A DNA stretch of 64,000 nt from Hypoxylon rubiginosum. Lineage: Eukaryota > Ascomycota > Sordariomycetes > Xylariales > Hypoxylaceae. The DNA lies in contig CADCXA010000061.1 of NCBI GenBank assembly GCA_902806565.1, positions 62,001-126,000 of the forward strand, written 5' to 3'. Both the position numbers and the translations under genes were made by a program. Of this stretch, positions 1 to 15,792 are shown piece after piece. How positions within the stretch are numbered: position 1 is the first letter of the stretch; the number at the start of each line of letters is the position of its first letter. The notes under the pieces were generated by a model. It worked only from the letters and a program-made list of their open reading frames with translations, made no database searches and was not told where the DNA came from.

Positions 1-3000
1 AAAAACGCTTTTAACCACTTATTATTTTTACTTTAAAATATTTTTAAAAAGAAAATAATTATAACTAATATAAAAACAGCTAAAATAAAAAAAAATATTA
101 TTAATAATATAAATAAATATAAATTTTTATTTATACTAGTTTAAACTAATAATTATTTTATTATATATATTAAATAAAACTTAAATTAAAAATAATAAAA
201 TATATATATAAAAATTATAAAATAATATAAAATATTATTAATAATAAAAATAAAAATATAAATAAAGTTTAAAATTATTAATTTTCTTTTTATATTATAA
301 AAATATTTTAATATAATTATTATTAACAACGTTATTTAATATAATTATTACTAATAATATTATTTAATATAATTACTATTAATATTTTTAAAAAAAATTT
401 ATTAAAAATAACTTAAATTTATAAATAAATTAAATAATATTATATACCTTTTTCTTTTTATTAATATAAAAGTTTTTTTAAATATAAATATTTAAATATT
501 TAAATGTTAAATAAAATAAATAAAGCGGTTAATAAATAAAAATATTTAAATTTAATATATATAAGTTATTAACTAAAAATTTATTTTAAATAAATTAAAT
601 ATTATTTATAAAACTAAATAATATATTATTTATTTTTATAACTTTTTTTTTAAATATATATAAACATATTAATTTATATTTTATTATAACTTAAAAAAAT
701 TCCTAAAAATTAAAAATATCTTAAACTTATTTAACTTTTAACAGATATAAAATAAATAAAAATTTTTAAATATATTAATTTTTATTATTTAACTTACTTA
801 AAAATTCTATTATTATTTATAATTTATATAATAAATAATAAAAACATATATTATAATATACTATATTACATTTATTATATTATAACTAGAAATTATTAAT
901 ATAAAAATAAAAAAAAATAATTAAATTTTAATTATTTATTTTTTTTTTTAACTTTTAATTTAAATATTTATATTATTATACTAACTAATAATATTTTATA
1001 TAACGCTTAATATTAATTTTAAGTTTTAATAATTATAATAAACTTTTATATTAATATTATTAATAATATTTTTACTAGTTTTTAATATAATATAAACCTA
1101 TATTTAATTATTTTAAACTTTATATATTAAAACTTTTTTAAATATATTTTTAAGCTTTAGAAAAAAAGTGCTAATTTTACTTATTAACTTAGCCCTTAGT
1201 AAATAATATAACTAATATATAAATAAGTTTTTAATTTTAACTATAGTTAAATAAATTATTAATAATTTTATAATAAATTAAAAATTAGTAATAATTTATA
1301 ATAAAACTTATTATATTACTAAATTTATTTAAACTTTAAAATTAAATTATATTATTCTATAAATTACTAATTAATAATTTAATAAAAACCATATATATTT
1401 ATTTTAAAATAATATTTTAAAAAAGAAAAATAATAAAACAATTAATAATTTTTTAAATATTATTTTTATTTATTAAAATCTATATAAACTTTATAATAAT
1501 TATTATATTATCTTTTTCTTATTATTAAAATATAATAATCCTTATATTTATAAACTAGTTTCTTATATATTTTAAAAAACTAATAAATTTTTTAATATTA
1601 TATTAAAAATATATAAGCTTTTTTATAATAATTTATATTTTTTTTTTATTAAAATTCCTTTTAAATATTTTTTTACTTAATTTATATAATTTATTTTTTT
1701 ACTTAAGATTAATACTAATTATAAAATAAAAGAAAAATTTTTCAAGTTTTAAATTCTTAAATTTATTTTAATAAAAAGTTATTAAATATTCATAAAAAAA
1801 GTAAAATTAAATAAATAAAAAAAAAAAATTAAAAATTAACTTAATAACTAATAAAAAGCAAAGTTATAAAAAAATAAATAATATTAAAACATATTTAAAT
1901 AAATTAATAATTAATTTAAACTATAATATTAACTTTAATATATTTAATTAAATATTTATTAATTTAAAATTCTATAAATAATTTTTTAATATTTATAATA
2001 ATTTAAATAAATATAACAATAATAATAAAAACAAACCTAATAATATATATTTTTTAAAACATTTTTAATTTTTATTTACTAATAATATTACTAAAAGAAA
2101 TATTTAAAATAATAATTTATTATATTATAATTAACAAATTTTATTATTAAATAACAATATAAATTTAATATTATTTTTATCTTACTTTTTATAATATACT
2201 TAATAAAAATTAATAAACCAGTTTCCTTTTTAAATATAAATATTAATTTTATATTTTTATTATTTTAATTTATAAATAATATTAAAAGTAATAATATAAA
2301 TATTATAAATTATAATAAAAAAAATCATCTAAAAAAATTAATTACTAATATTTTTAATAAAATAATAATATGATTTTTTTAATAAGTAACTTTATTAAAT
2401 TTAATTATATCCTTTTATTTTAATTTTTTTAATTTATTTTTATTTTAATTAAATACTTTTTTATAATTAAAAAAATAAATTAAAATAATAAATTAAATTA
2501 TTAACTTAGGTTTTTTAAAATAATTTAACTTTTTTTAATTAAAAAATTATAAATTTAAAACTTAGGCTTATTATATTATTTTAATATAAAAAGCTTTATA
2601 TTTATTATTATTTAAATTTATAAAAGTTATTATATTATGTTTTTTTTTTATAAAAGCCCGCCGCTTAAATAAAAAAATAAAATCTCAACTATATATTAAC
2701 CTATACGCACTTTATAAAAAGAAAACAAAAGCCAATTAAAAAGAAAGTAAAAAAGCGGGAAAGGGTAAAAGGTTTAAAAAAAAAAAGGGGGTTTTAAAGC
2801 CCCCCCTTTTTTTAAAAAAAATAGAAAAAAAATCTACCAGGCTTTAAGCTACCATTAAAATTATATAAATAAAGGTTATTATACACCGCCCAGGCCGGTG
2901 CCTTATATATAATAATCTTAATAATTCCTGTTTTATTATTTATTTTTAATTAATAAAAACAATCTATTAATAAACTTATAAAATTAATTAAAACTTATTT

Positions 3001-6000
3001 ATTTTTAAAAGTTTTAATTAATTTATAAAAAATTATAAAAATATATAATTACTAAAAAAAAATAAAAATTAATTATTAAATAATTATTAAAATATTAAAA
3101 TTATTAAATATATAATAAATTTTTAAAAAGTAAATTATATTTTAAATAATAAAAAATATATTTTTTATTATATATTTTATTATTATATATTTTTTTTTAA
3201 TATATATTTAAATAAATAATTTAATTTTAATAAATATATTAATTAATTAATTATTTTTATTTTTATTTATATAATATATATTTTATAATTTTTATAAATT
3301 ATTAAACTTTTAAAAATAATAGTTAATTAATTTTATAAGTTTATTAATAATTTTTTATTAATTAAAATAAATATAAAAAGAATATAGATATTATATATAA
3401 ATATTATAATAACCTTTCTTAATAATTTTAATGTACTTAATGGTAAGATTTTTTCTATTTTTTTTAAAAAAAGGGGGGGCTTTAAAACCCCCTTTTTTTT
3501 TTTTAAACCTTTTACCCTTTCCCGCTTTTTTACTTTCTTTTTAATTGGCTTTTGTTTTCTTTTTATAAAGTGCGTATAGGTTAATATATAGTTGAGATTT
3601 TATTTTTTTATTTAAGCGGCGGGCTTTTATAAAAAAAAAACATAATATAATAACTTTTATAAATTTAAATAATAATAAATATAAAGCTTTTTATATTAAA
3701 ATAATATAATAAGCCTAAGTTTTAAATTTATAATTTTTTAATTAAAAAAAGTTAAATTATTTTAAAAAACCTAAGTTAATAATTTAATTTATTATTTTAA
3801 TTTATTTTTTTAATTATAAAAAAGTATTTAATTAAAATAAAAATAAATTAAAAAAATTAAAATAAAAGGATATAATTAAATTTAATAAAGTTACTTATTA
3901 AAAAAATCATATTATTATTTTATTAAAAATATTAGTAATTAATTTTTTTAGATGATTTTTTTTATTATAATTTATAATATTTATATTATTACTTTTAATA
4001 TTATTTATAAATTAAAATAATAAAAATATAAAATTAATATTTATATTTAAAAAGGAAACTGGTTTATTAATTTTTATTAAGTATATTATAAAAAAGTAAG
4101 ATAAAAATAATATTAAATTTATATTGTTATTTAATAATAAAATTTGTTAATTATAATATAATAAATTATTATTTTAAATATTTCTTTTAGTAATATTATT
4201 AGTAAATAAAAATTAAAAATGTTTTAAAAAATATATATTATTAGGTTTGTTTTTATTATTATTGTTATATTTATTTAAATTATTATAAATATTAAAAAAT
4301 TATTTATAGAATTTTAAATTAATAAATATTTAATTAAATATATTAAAGTTAATATTATAGTTTAAATTAATTATTAATTTATTTAAATATGTTTTAATAT
4401 TATTTATTTTTTTATAACTTTGCTTTTTATTAGTTATTAAGTTAATTTTTAATTTTTTTTTTTATTTATTTAATTTTACTTTTTTTATGAATATTTAATA
4501 ACTTTTTATTAAAATAAATTTAAGAATTTAAAACTTGAAAAATTTTTTCTTTTATTTTATAATTAGTATTAATCTTAAGTAAAAAATAAATTATATAAAT
4601 TAAGTAAAAAAATATTTAAAAGGAATTTTAATAAAAAAAAAATATAAATTATTATAAAAAAGCTTATATATTTTTAATATAATATTAAAAAATTTATTAG
4701 TTTTTTAAAATATATAAGAAACTAGTTTATAAATATAAGGATTATTATATTTTAATAATAAGAAAAAGATAATATAATAATTATTATAAAGTTTATATAG
4801 ATTTTAATAAATAAAAATAATATTTAAAAAATTATTAATTGTTTTATTATTTTTCTTTTTTAAAATATTATTTTAAAATAAATATATATGGTTTTTATTA
4901 AATTATTAATTAGTAATTTATAGAATAATATAATTTAATTTTAAAGTTTAAATAAATTTAGTAATATAATAAGTTTTATTATAAATTATTACTAATTTTT
5001 AATTTATTATAAAATTATTAATAATTTATTTAACTATAGTTAAAATTAAAAACTTATTTATATATTAGTTATATTATTTACTAAGGGCTAAGTTAATAAG
5101 TAAAATTAGCACTTTTTTCTAAAGCTTAAAAATATATTTAAAAAAGTTTTAATATATAAAGTTTAAAATAATTAAATATAGGTTTATATTATATTAAAAA
5201 CTAGTAAAAATATTATTAATAATATTAATATAAAAGTTTATTATAATTATTAAAACTTAAAATTAATATTAAGCGTTATATAAAATATTATTAGTTAGTA
5301 TAATAATATAAATATTTAAATTAAAAGTTAAAAAAAAAAATAAATAATTAAAATTTAATTATTTTTTTTTATTTTTATATTAATAATTTCTAGTTATAAT
5401 ATAATAAATGTAATATAGTATATTATAATATATGTTTTTATTATTTATTATATAAATTATAAATAATAATAGAATTTTTAAGTAAGTTAAATAATAAAAA
5501 TTAATATATTTAAAAATTTTTATTTATTTTATATCTGTTAAAAGTTAAATAAGTTTAAGATATTTTTAATTTTTAGGAATTTTTTAAGTTATAATAAAAT
5601 ATAAATTAATATGTTTATATATATTTAAAAAAAAAGTTATAAAAATAAATAATATATTATTTAGTTTTATAAATAATATTTAATTTATTTAAAATAAATT
5701 TTTAGTTAATAACTTATATATATTAAATTTAAATATTTTTATTTATTAACCGCTTTATTTATTTTATTTAACATTTAAATATTTAAATATTTATATTTAA
5801 AAAAACTTTTATATTAATAAAAAGAAAAAGGTATATAATATTATTTAATTTATTTATAAATTTAAGTTATTTTTAATAAATTTTTTTTAAAAATATTAAT
5901 AGTAATTATATTAAATAATATTATTAGTAATAATTATATTAAATAACGTTGTTAATAATAATTATATTAAAATATTTTTATAATATAAAAAGAAAATTAA

Positions 6001-6277
6001 TAATTTTAAACTTTATTTATATTTTTATTTTTATTATTAATAATATTTTATATTATTTTATAATTTTTATATATATATTTTATTATTTTTAATTTAAGTT
6101 TTATTTAATATATATAATAAAATAATTATTAGTTTAAACTAGTATAAATAAAAATTTATATTTATTTATATTATTAATAATATTTTTTTTTATTTTAGCT
6201 GTTTTTATATTAGTTATAATTATTTTCTTTTTAAAAATATTTTAAAGTAAAAATAATAAGTGGTTAAAAGCGTTTTT
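1..6277. repeat. Giant AT-rich inverted repeat (palindrome)
   Basis: The first 40 bases are the exact reverse complement of 6238-6277. Landmarks keep pairing inward: 859-878 with 5401-5420, and the GC motif gcccgccgc at 2656-2664 with gcggcgggc at 3616-3624. The sum of paired coordinates moves only from 6278 to 6280 over the outer arms, so they are nearly identical with very small indels. Between about 2820 and 3460 the halves are clearly diverged and register shifts by about eight bases. No gene is visible. The repeat reaches position 1, so it may continue outside the window. It may be a real palindrome made after RIP, or a fold-back assembly artefact at a contig end. Confidence 0.93.
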
Positions 6278-6290
6278 ATTTAACTTAATA

Positions 6291-6422
6291 TTTTTTAATT
6301 AAATAAAATTTATTATTAATGTTTTTTATGTTACTTTTAAAATTATTATAAATTTATTTTTTAATTAAATAAAATTTATTTTTAGCGTTTTTTATATCGC
6401 TTTTATAATCGCTGTAAATTTT
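6291..6422. repeat. 66-bp tandem duplication, diverged
   Basis: Two adjacent 66-base copies (6291-6356 and 6357-6422) share the opening ttttttaattaaataaaatt. They differ mainly where one copy keeps C or G and the other has T or A, as expected when each copy was mutated separately. Confidence 0.7.
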
Positions 6423-7867
6423 TTAATAGAAAGTAGTAATTTTTATTATAATTTAACTTTATATTAATAGTTTTTATAAATAATAATATATTTATTTAAT
6501 TTGTTTTTATTATTATAATTAATTAATATAATTTATTTAATATTATAATTAAAATTAGAGACTAATTTAGTAATATTTTTTTATTATATTTTATTAATAT
6601 AATAAAATCTTTTTTTAATTAATTAAATATTTTTTTAATATAATAAATATATATATTAATAGTTAATTTAATTATATTATCTATTAGTATTTATTTATAA
6701 CATTTACATATTAATTTATTAAAAAACAAAAAAATATATATTAAGTAGGCTTTTTTTTTTAGGTAATTTATAAGTTTATTATTATTTTTATAGTTTAAAT
6801 AATATTATATTTTTATTTAAACATTATAAAAATTTAATTTATAAATAAGTTTAATATTTAAAATAAGCCTTAATATATTTATAATAAAGTAAATTTAATT
6901 ATAAAATAAATAAGGTATTTATTTTAATATTAAAATAAAATTATTAAAATTTTATAAATTAATATTTTATATATTATAAATAATAATTAACTAGGTAAAT
7001 ATTATTTTAATAATAAAATATTTATATTAAAATATTTAATAATAAAATAATTAAAAGATTATTTTATGTTAAATTATTATTTAAAAACTTAATTTAAAAC
7101 ATTTAAAAAGCGAAGGTTTTAATAATTATAATAACGTTTTTTTTATTTATAATATATTTTTTTAAGTTTTATATATAAGTTAATATTAAAATATATATAT
7201 CTTAAAAATAATATTATAAATTAATAATATTTATAATAAATTTTAAGTGTATTACTATATTAAAATCTAAGACTAAGTTATTAAATTTAATAAATTATTT
7301 GTTTTTTTTAATTTTTTTAGTTAAATATATTATAGTGAGAAATATAATAATAAAATTTAAACTAATGTAATAAGAACCTTGTCCCGAGTTTAACTTTATT
7401 AAAATTATAAATATAAATATAATAATAAAAACCAAAAATAATAAAAAAAAAAAAAATAAGTTTAAATATAAAAAAAAGAAAATTATATTTAATATAAATT
7501 AATAAAAAATTAAATTATTAATTAAAATAAAAATATATTAAGTTTTATATAAATAAATATTAATAATTATATTATATAAAAAATAAAATCTTTTTAATTA
7601 TTTTATTATATTTAAAATAATTATTATTAAAATATAAAAATTAAATTTAATAATTATATTAATTATATAAATAATATAAAAAAATTTTATTAACCTTATT
7701 ATATTTAAAATTTTTACTTATAAAAATTAAAACTAAAAACTATATTTATTATTATATTATATAAACTAAAAAATCTTATAATAAAAATAATATTTTAAAT
7801 AAAATAAACGTTTAAAATAAGGTAAGAAAAATAATATTTATTTATATTTTAAATTTTTATAATAAAG

Positions 7868-8310
7868 TATAAAACTAGTTATAATTAAAAAAAAGATTTT
7901 TAATTATAATAAGCTGTAAATTTAAACTACTAGTATATGTAATTATAATAAGCTTTTTTATTATTAATATAATATATAATTATATATATTTTAAAGATAT
8001 ATATTAAAATTTTAAATTAAAATATAAAACTAGATATTATTAAAATAAGGAACTTTAATTATAATAAACTATTAATTTAAACTATTAAAATATTAATATA
8101 TATAATTATAATAAGCTTTTTTATTATTAGTATAATATATAATTATATATATTTTAAAAACATATTTTAAAATTTTAAATTAAAATATAAAACTAGATAT
8201 TATTAAAATAAGGAACTTTAATTATAATAAGCTATTAATTTAAACCGTTAAAATATTAATATATATAATTATAATAAACTTTTTTATTATTATATTAATA
8301 ATATAAAATA
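7868..8310. repeat. About 160-bp tandem repeat, nearly three copies
   Basis: Copies begin at tataaaactag at 7868, 8023 and 8186 (spacings 155 and 163 bases). Each carries the block taattataataagct and a later cttttttattatta. The second and third copies are most alike; the third is truncated. Confidence 0.75.
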
Positions 8311-11300
8311 TTTACTTAAAAGATTATATAATAATATATTATTTAATATATATTTAGTATAATATAAATAATAAAAACATATTTATAAGTAATTTATAAA
8401 TTTATTAATATTTTTATTTGTAATAAGCTTAAAAAGAAAATAATATTAAATATTTTAATAATTTTTATTTTATTATTTTAATAATATTAAAACTATAGTT
8501 AAAACTTTTAAAATATTAAATAATATTTTTTTTTAGTTTTTATTTTTTAACTTTAAATAAAAATAAAAATTTCATAGTTACTAACTAAGATATTAAGAAA
8601 AAAGAGTTTTTATAATTTATTTATATAATTAAAGTTTTAGTTTTATTTTATTATTTTTTTAAAGTTATTATTATTTTTTAATAAAAAATTAATAATATAA
8701 CTAATTAAATTTTATAAACTTTTATATTTAATTAACATAAATTTATTATTTAAAATATTCTAAAATAATTAATTTTATTTTTACTTAATTATAATTATAT
8801 AAAATAATAATAAAGCTATAAAATTTATATATATTTAAGCTTTTTTAAAATTAATAATTTTAAATAATAGTAAGGTTATAAAGTTTATATATTTTTATAT
8901 ATTATTATATAAAGTAAATTTTAATTATAAAGATTAATATATATTTACTTAAAATAAAAATAATTTTTAAATAAATATATAATAATAAAATAATAATATA
9001 ATAATAAAAATAATAATATTATATATTTTACTTTAAATATTATAACTTATATTATATAGGTATTAAATAATATTAAGTTAAATTATTATTATATATAATT
9101 ATAAAAAAAATATAAATAATTAAATATATTTTAAATTTTATAATATTAATATTAAAGTTATTATTAAATTTATTCTTAGCGTTTTTCCATGATATATTTA
9201 TATTAAATTAATTTATAATATATTTATTAATACGTTTAAACTATCCGGTTATATATATAACTTTAAAAAAGAGTTATTTATTAATAATAATATAAAACTT
9301 ATATAAAAAAAAATAATATTTAGTTTAAATATATTTTAATTTTTTAATTATATTTAACTTGTAGGCCTTATTCAGCTTATAAATCCGGTTATTTTTATTA
9401 TTAAATTTTTAATATTTTTTAAATAATATTTTTTTTAAATTTTAAGATATTAATATTATATTTTTAAATATTAAAAAGCTAGAAAATTTACATTATATAA
9501 TGAATTTAAAATAAAAAAAAATTAATATCATATTTTTAAAACTATAAGATTTATTTATTTTAATATCTTTAATATTTTAAACTATTAATATAATAAGATT
9601 TTAAAATTATAAAGATTTTTTAGGAAAAATTAATAAACGTTATTTTTTAATTATATTATAATAGGTTAAGTTTTTTAAAACTTAATAAATAATAAAGAAA
9701 ATAATTTTATAAATAAAAAAATAACTTTAATATTATATTTATTTTTTTGTAAAATATTTTTTTATTATTAATTTTAGTATATATTTAACTTTTAAAAATA
9801 AATTTATATAAATAAAAATATACTTATAAACTAATATTAATTATGTTTTATTTAATATTTTATTTATAATTTAGTTTTAATTTTATAAGGAGATTTATTT
9901 AAATATATTTTTATTTAATTATAAATATTTTTTTTTTTAAACTTAAATACGAAAAAATATTATTTAGATTATATTAAATACTTTTTTTAACTTATTAAAA
10001 TACTTTATATATATAACATATATATAAAAGCTATAAAAAAAAAAAAAATTCCATTTAATTATTAATTAATTATATTTTTTAATCCTTGTGTTTATTTTTT
10101 CTTATTTATTATTAAATAGTTATAACTTTTAAAAAAGAAATTTTTAACTATTAATATTATATATAACTTATTTATAAGCTTTTATTTTAATTTAAAAACT
10201 AATTATTAATTTAATTTATTTTATTATAAGGTTATAAAGTATATTATTATTTTTATAAATAATTTTTATAATATAATAAAGGTTTTATTATATAAGATTA
10301 AAAACTTTTTTAGGTAAATATATATAGTATAATATAGTAATAAAAGATCTATTAAAAAAGATTTTATATTAATATTAAATATATGAAAAGATTTTATAAT
10401 AAAATGCCTACATTTTTTAAAAACATAAAATTATTTTTATAAAAATGTATTTTTAAATAAAAGCTTTTAGGATTTTTAGATAAATAAAAATAAGATATTA
10501 TTATTTTAAATTATTTTAAATATCACTTATATTATTAATATTAAAAAAGAATCCGTGTTTTAATTTATTTATATTTTTTAATAAAACTAAGTATTATTTA
10601 TTTTTAATAAAAACGTTATTAATAAAAATTATATTACTATGTTTAATAATATTAATTAATATAAATAATTATTAAATTTATATATTAAAATAAAACAATA
10701 AAATAAATTAATTATAAGTTTTAGTAATAAAATATTAATTAATAATAAAAAGAATAAAAATGTAAAATATTAAAAAGTAAAAGGTATATTAATTAATATT
10801 AGTAGCTGATAAGAAAATTAAAGATATTATTATATTAAAATTTTATTAATTATTATTTTATTTAAATTTTTCCCAGCGGTTAGTAATTAATTTAATAATA
10901 TTAAGAAGGTTTATTTTATTTAAAAGTTTTTATATATTAAAAAAAATTTTATTATAATAAATATAAAGATATAATTTATAAATAAGTAATTATATATTAA
11001 GGTTAAATTAAGTATTTAATATTTAGAAATTTATAATTTTTATTATTTTATTTTTATATTTATTAAATTTTTTTTATATAATTAAGGTGGATTAACTGTA
11101 ATAATAAATAGTTTTATATTATAATTTTATTTATAAAACAAATAAAATTTTAAATTATAAATATATAAAATAATTTTAATTTATTATTTTAAAAATCTTT
11201 TTTAATGTAAGGTATATAAATAAGCTATTATTAAACTACGTTAATATAATATTATAATTATAATTTATTTAATTTTTTTTTTTCTTATATTTAATTAAAT

Positions 11301-14300
11301 AATTAAAAATAATAATAATTAAATTAATAAAACCTAAGCGAATAAATCTTTATTCCTTAAAATATAAAATATTTACTAGTTAATAAGACTTAAAAAGCTT
11401 TTTTAAGTTAAAGATAAATTAAAACATAAAAAAAAAGTTAGTAACAATTAAATATAAAAGCTTTTAAACGAAATTTTTATATATAAATAATAATAATTTT
11501 TATTTAATAAAAAAAGAATATAATAATAAAATAAACTTAAAAACTTTATTATTTAATATAGATTACTTATTATATAGTTTATAATAAACCTTAATAATTT
11601 ATTAAATTTAATTTAAATTAATATAAAAAAGGCTTTTTAAAGTTTTAAATATTATAAAAATATTAAATATAAAATATAAAAACAGTTATTAAACCAATAT
11701 TAAAGCCTCTTAAAAAAGATTAATTAAAACCTTATTATAGCTGTTATATAATTCCATAATTATTTATAAGTATTTTTCGAAAAAATCGTATATATAAATA
11801 TAAAAAACGGTGTATTTAAACCTATAAATAAATATTTTAAAATAATAAAAACTAATAAATATAATTTTTTTTATTTATATAGCTTTTTATAATTCTATAG
11901 AAATATTAATATTAATAAGTTCCTTATATAAATAATAATTAATAAATATATTAAAAAATATATTACTTTTATAAAATAAATTAATAATTATTTTTAAAAA
12001 AACTTTAACTATAAATAATTTAGAAAAAAAACCGTAATAAAAGATTTTAATTATCTTACCCCACCTAAGAAAATATAGTAAAATATTGATTAGTTAAAAG
12101 AGAAATAAAAAAACAAAGCTTAATTTATTATTATAATTTTATAAAAGTATAAATATATTATTATATATAGAAAATACATTAAAATAATATAAAAAAAAAA
12201 CGGTATAAAAAGTAATAATATAATAAAATATCGTTTTAATTAACCTTAATTTATAATACCTTTTATTTATATAATTAAAAATAATATGTTTTATTTAAAA
12301 AAATTTAATTAAGATTATATTTATTAGAATAAAATAATAGTTATTACTTTTAAATATAACTATAATTATATTTATATTTTTACTAGGAATTATTTCTTAG
12401 TTTTAATATTTTATATTATTAACTATATAACTAAGTAATAAACCTTAATATATAACTAACTTAATTTTATTTTTATTAAAATTAATTTACTTTAAAAGTA
12501 GCTAGGTTTTATTAATTAAAATAACTTTAAAAAAATAACTTATAAATTTATAATAAAGATATTTAATTAAATATTTTCTAATTAAAAGTTATTATTTATA
12601 AAAGTTTATAATTATTTATTTAGGTATAATATTTATTATTATTTAAAGTTTAATTAATATTAATTATATTATAATATTATTTATTTTATTATGTAATATT
12701 AATAGTTATATTTAAAAATATTTACATTTAAAAATTCTAATAATAATATAAAAAAGAATATTAAAAAGTTAATATTTTTTAACGATATTAAAATCTGGTT
12801 TAATATATTTTAAATATATTTATATTATAGCTTTATATTTTATTATATATATTTTTATAATTATATTTTTATTATTAAAACTATATTTAAGTTAAAAATA
12901 TAAATTAAAAACTATATTAAATTTAAAAGTATTTTACGTGATAGTAATTATTATTAACGTATAATATTAAAAAGTAAAATATTAATATTTTTATTAATTA
13001 AAACTTATTTTTTAAATTTTAAAAAAAGCAGCTTATATGTTTATACCGTTATAATTTAACTAGTATTATTAATACTTTAAAAGGATTTTTTATTACAAGT
13101 TATAAATATATTTTTTAAGATATAAAAAACGCTTTAAAATTTAATATTTAATTATTTTAAGTTTATTAATAAAAATTTTAACTTATTAAAAAAATCTAAA
13201 AAAAATATTATTATAAATAGTAAGAACTAAAACGTAAGGTTTAATAAAAATAACTTTGTTAATTTTAATAATAATTTTAATATTAAAAAGCGTAATAATA
13301 ACTTTAAAAATAATAATAAAAAAATAAAGAAAATAAAAAAATATAATACGTTTAATATTTTCACTTTTAATATATAATAATATATTACGGATATTTTAAA
13401 AAAAAACGCACCAATATTTAAAACTGAAATTATAAATTTAGTTTATTTTTATAAAGTTAAAAGTTTTATTAAGGTTTTTAACTTTTTAATAAATAAAAAA
13501 TTAAATTATTATTAAAAAATAATTATTAATATAAATTTTATAAAATTAACTTTAAATAAACTTTTTTTTTTTAAAATTATTAGTAATAATATTAAAATCT
13601 AAAAAAATAACCTTAATTAATTTAATATAAAAAAGTTATATAAATTTATAAGTAAATTAAAGCCCACCGTTTTATATAAATTTAAAACCTTAAATAATAA
13701 TATATTTAAAAAATAAAATAAGAAACTTTTTAAAATAAATAAAAACTTTATTATATAGTTTTTAAGGTAAAAAAATCCTTTAATTTTTTTTAACCGTTTT
13801 ATAAAAATAACAATTAATATTTATCCCGGTTAAACACTTATTAATATAAATAAAATATACATTTAAAAAAATACTTTAAATAAAAAATAAATTATAATTT
13901 TAAATATTTTTTTTTTATAACTAAATATACTTAATAAAAAAAAAGCTATTAAATTTAATAAAAGTTATTTATTAATAAAAAACAATATTTAATTACTTAT
14001 ATATTTTAGTGGCGGTGATAATACTAAGAAAAGTAAAATAATTAAAATTTTAATGAAAATTTTAAAGAGTAAAAAAATTTAAAAAAAAGTTAAAATTACT
14101 ATTATTTTAAAATAAATAAGGGTACTTTTTAATAAAATAATTATTTATTTTATTATAAGAATAACTTTTAATAAATATATTAAATTATCTTAAAATAAGG
14201 TTAATATTTTAAAAAATATAAATATATTAATTATTAATAAATATAATATATTTTTTAATAAAAATTTTTAGTAAATTTATTTTTAAATTTAAAAAGTATA

Positions 14301-15600
14301 TAGTTATTATAATAAGGATTTTAATAAATAACTTATTGTGGTTTTTTATAGTAACTTTTTTTAATTTAAACTAGTAAATAAGTTGTTATTTTTATACTTA
14401 AAAAAAACTTCCAGTAAAAAAAAGTTAAAAAAAACAAGTAAATTTTTTAAAATTAAATAAACAAATAAATAATTCTTTAATTACTAGTTATAATATAAAT
14501 TTATAATAATTATTATTTTAATAAAATAAATAAGAATAACTAATTTAATATATATTATTTTATTATAACGTTTAAAAAACAGCGAATAAATAATAAAAAA
14601 TATATATTTATTAAATTTTAAAATAGTTTAATTAAATAAAATTATTTTAAATTATTAAATAAAGGTAATTACTTTTTTTAACATTTTATATTATTTTATA
14701 AACTTGTAAACGATAATTACTTTTATAAAGTGGCGAAAATAAGCCGCTTATATTTTTTTTTCTAAGTATTAATTAAAAATTTTAAATAAAAAAGCGGTAA
14801 TAAAATAAGTATTTATTATAATAAATAATTTAAAATTAAAAATTCTTATATACTTATTTTTTATAAAGGATATATTTATAATATTAACTAAAAACAACTT
14901 TTAAGGTTTAAAAATAATAAATAACGTTAAATTTATAATATAATTTTTTATTTTATATTTAAATATTATTATATATATAGTTATATTTAATATTTTTATA
15001 TTAATTAAATTACTAAAAACCATTTTTTTATTATTTAAAATAACTAAAAATATTTAACTTAATGAAATAAAAAAAAAGCTTTTATTAATATTTATTAAAA
15101 AAATAAATACTATAAATAAAACTTTAATTAGATTTTAAAATAAACCTTATAATTATAAAAGGTTTATATTAACATTTATATTTATTATTACTAATTATAA
15201 AACATAAAAAAAAACGCTAGAAAAAATATATATTAGTTTAATAAAAAAATATAAATTAAATATTAAAGTTAATTATATGTTAATTTATATTTAATTATTT
15301 TAAATTATTAACCTTAAAAAGCTTTATTTTTTAGTTTTAATTAATTTTAAATAATATATTAAGTTACGTTTATTAATTAAAATAAAGTAAAAAATAAACT
15401 ATATATTTTAATTAAAAAAAAAAACATTAAAAAGATATTATAAAAATAAATATATTATATATTAATAACTAGTTTATTTACTTATAAATAAAGTTGTTAT
15501 AACTAAGTTTAACTATTAATAAAAACTAAAAACTAAATATTATATAAAATAAATAAATACGAATTTTATATATTAAACTTATAAAAGATATTATATAAAT

Positions 15601-15792
15601 TAATAAATAAAAAGAAATTTAATAAAAGTTATTTATTAAGTAGCCACTTATTTTAAAAGCTATAATATTAAATTTATAAACTATATAAAACTTATAAAAA
15701 ATACTATATATATTAATAAATAAAAAGGAATTTAATAAAAGTTATTTATTAAATAACCACCTGCTTTAAAAGCCACGATATTAAATTTAATT
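15601..15792. repeat. Direct repeat pair, about 76 bp, 113-bp offset
   Basis: A block starting taataaataaaaag at 15601 recurs at about 15714. Both share tttaataaaagttatttatt and then diverge by C/T-type changes: tagccacttattttaaaagc versus taaccacctgctttaaaagc. Probably two copies of part of a RIPped element. Confidence 0.6.

Noticed and set aside
15601..15792. Direct repeats considered as a CRISPR-like array or LTRs
   Set aside because: Only two diverged copies, no regular spacers, eukaryotic context, and no terminal LTR signatures.
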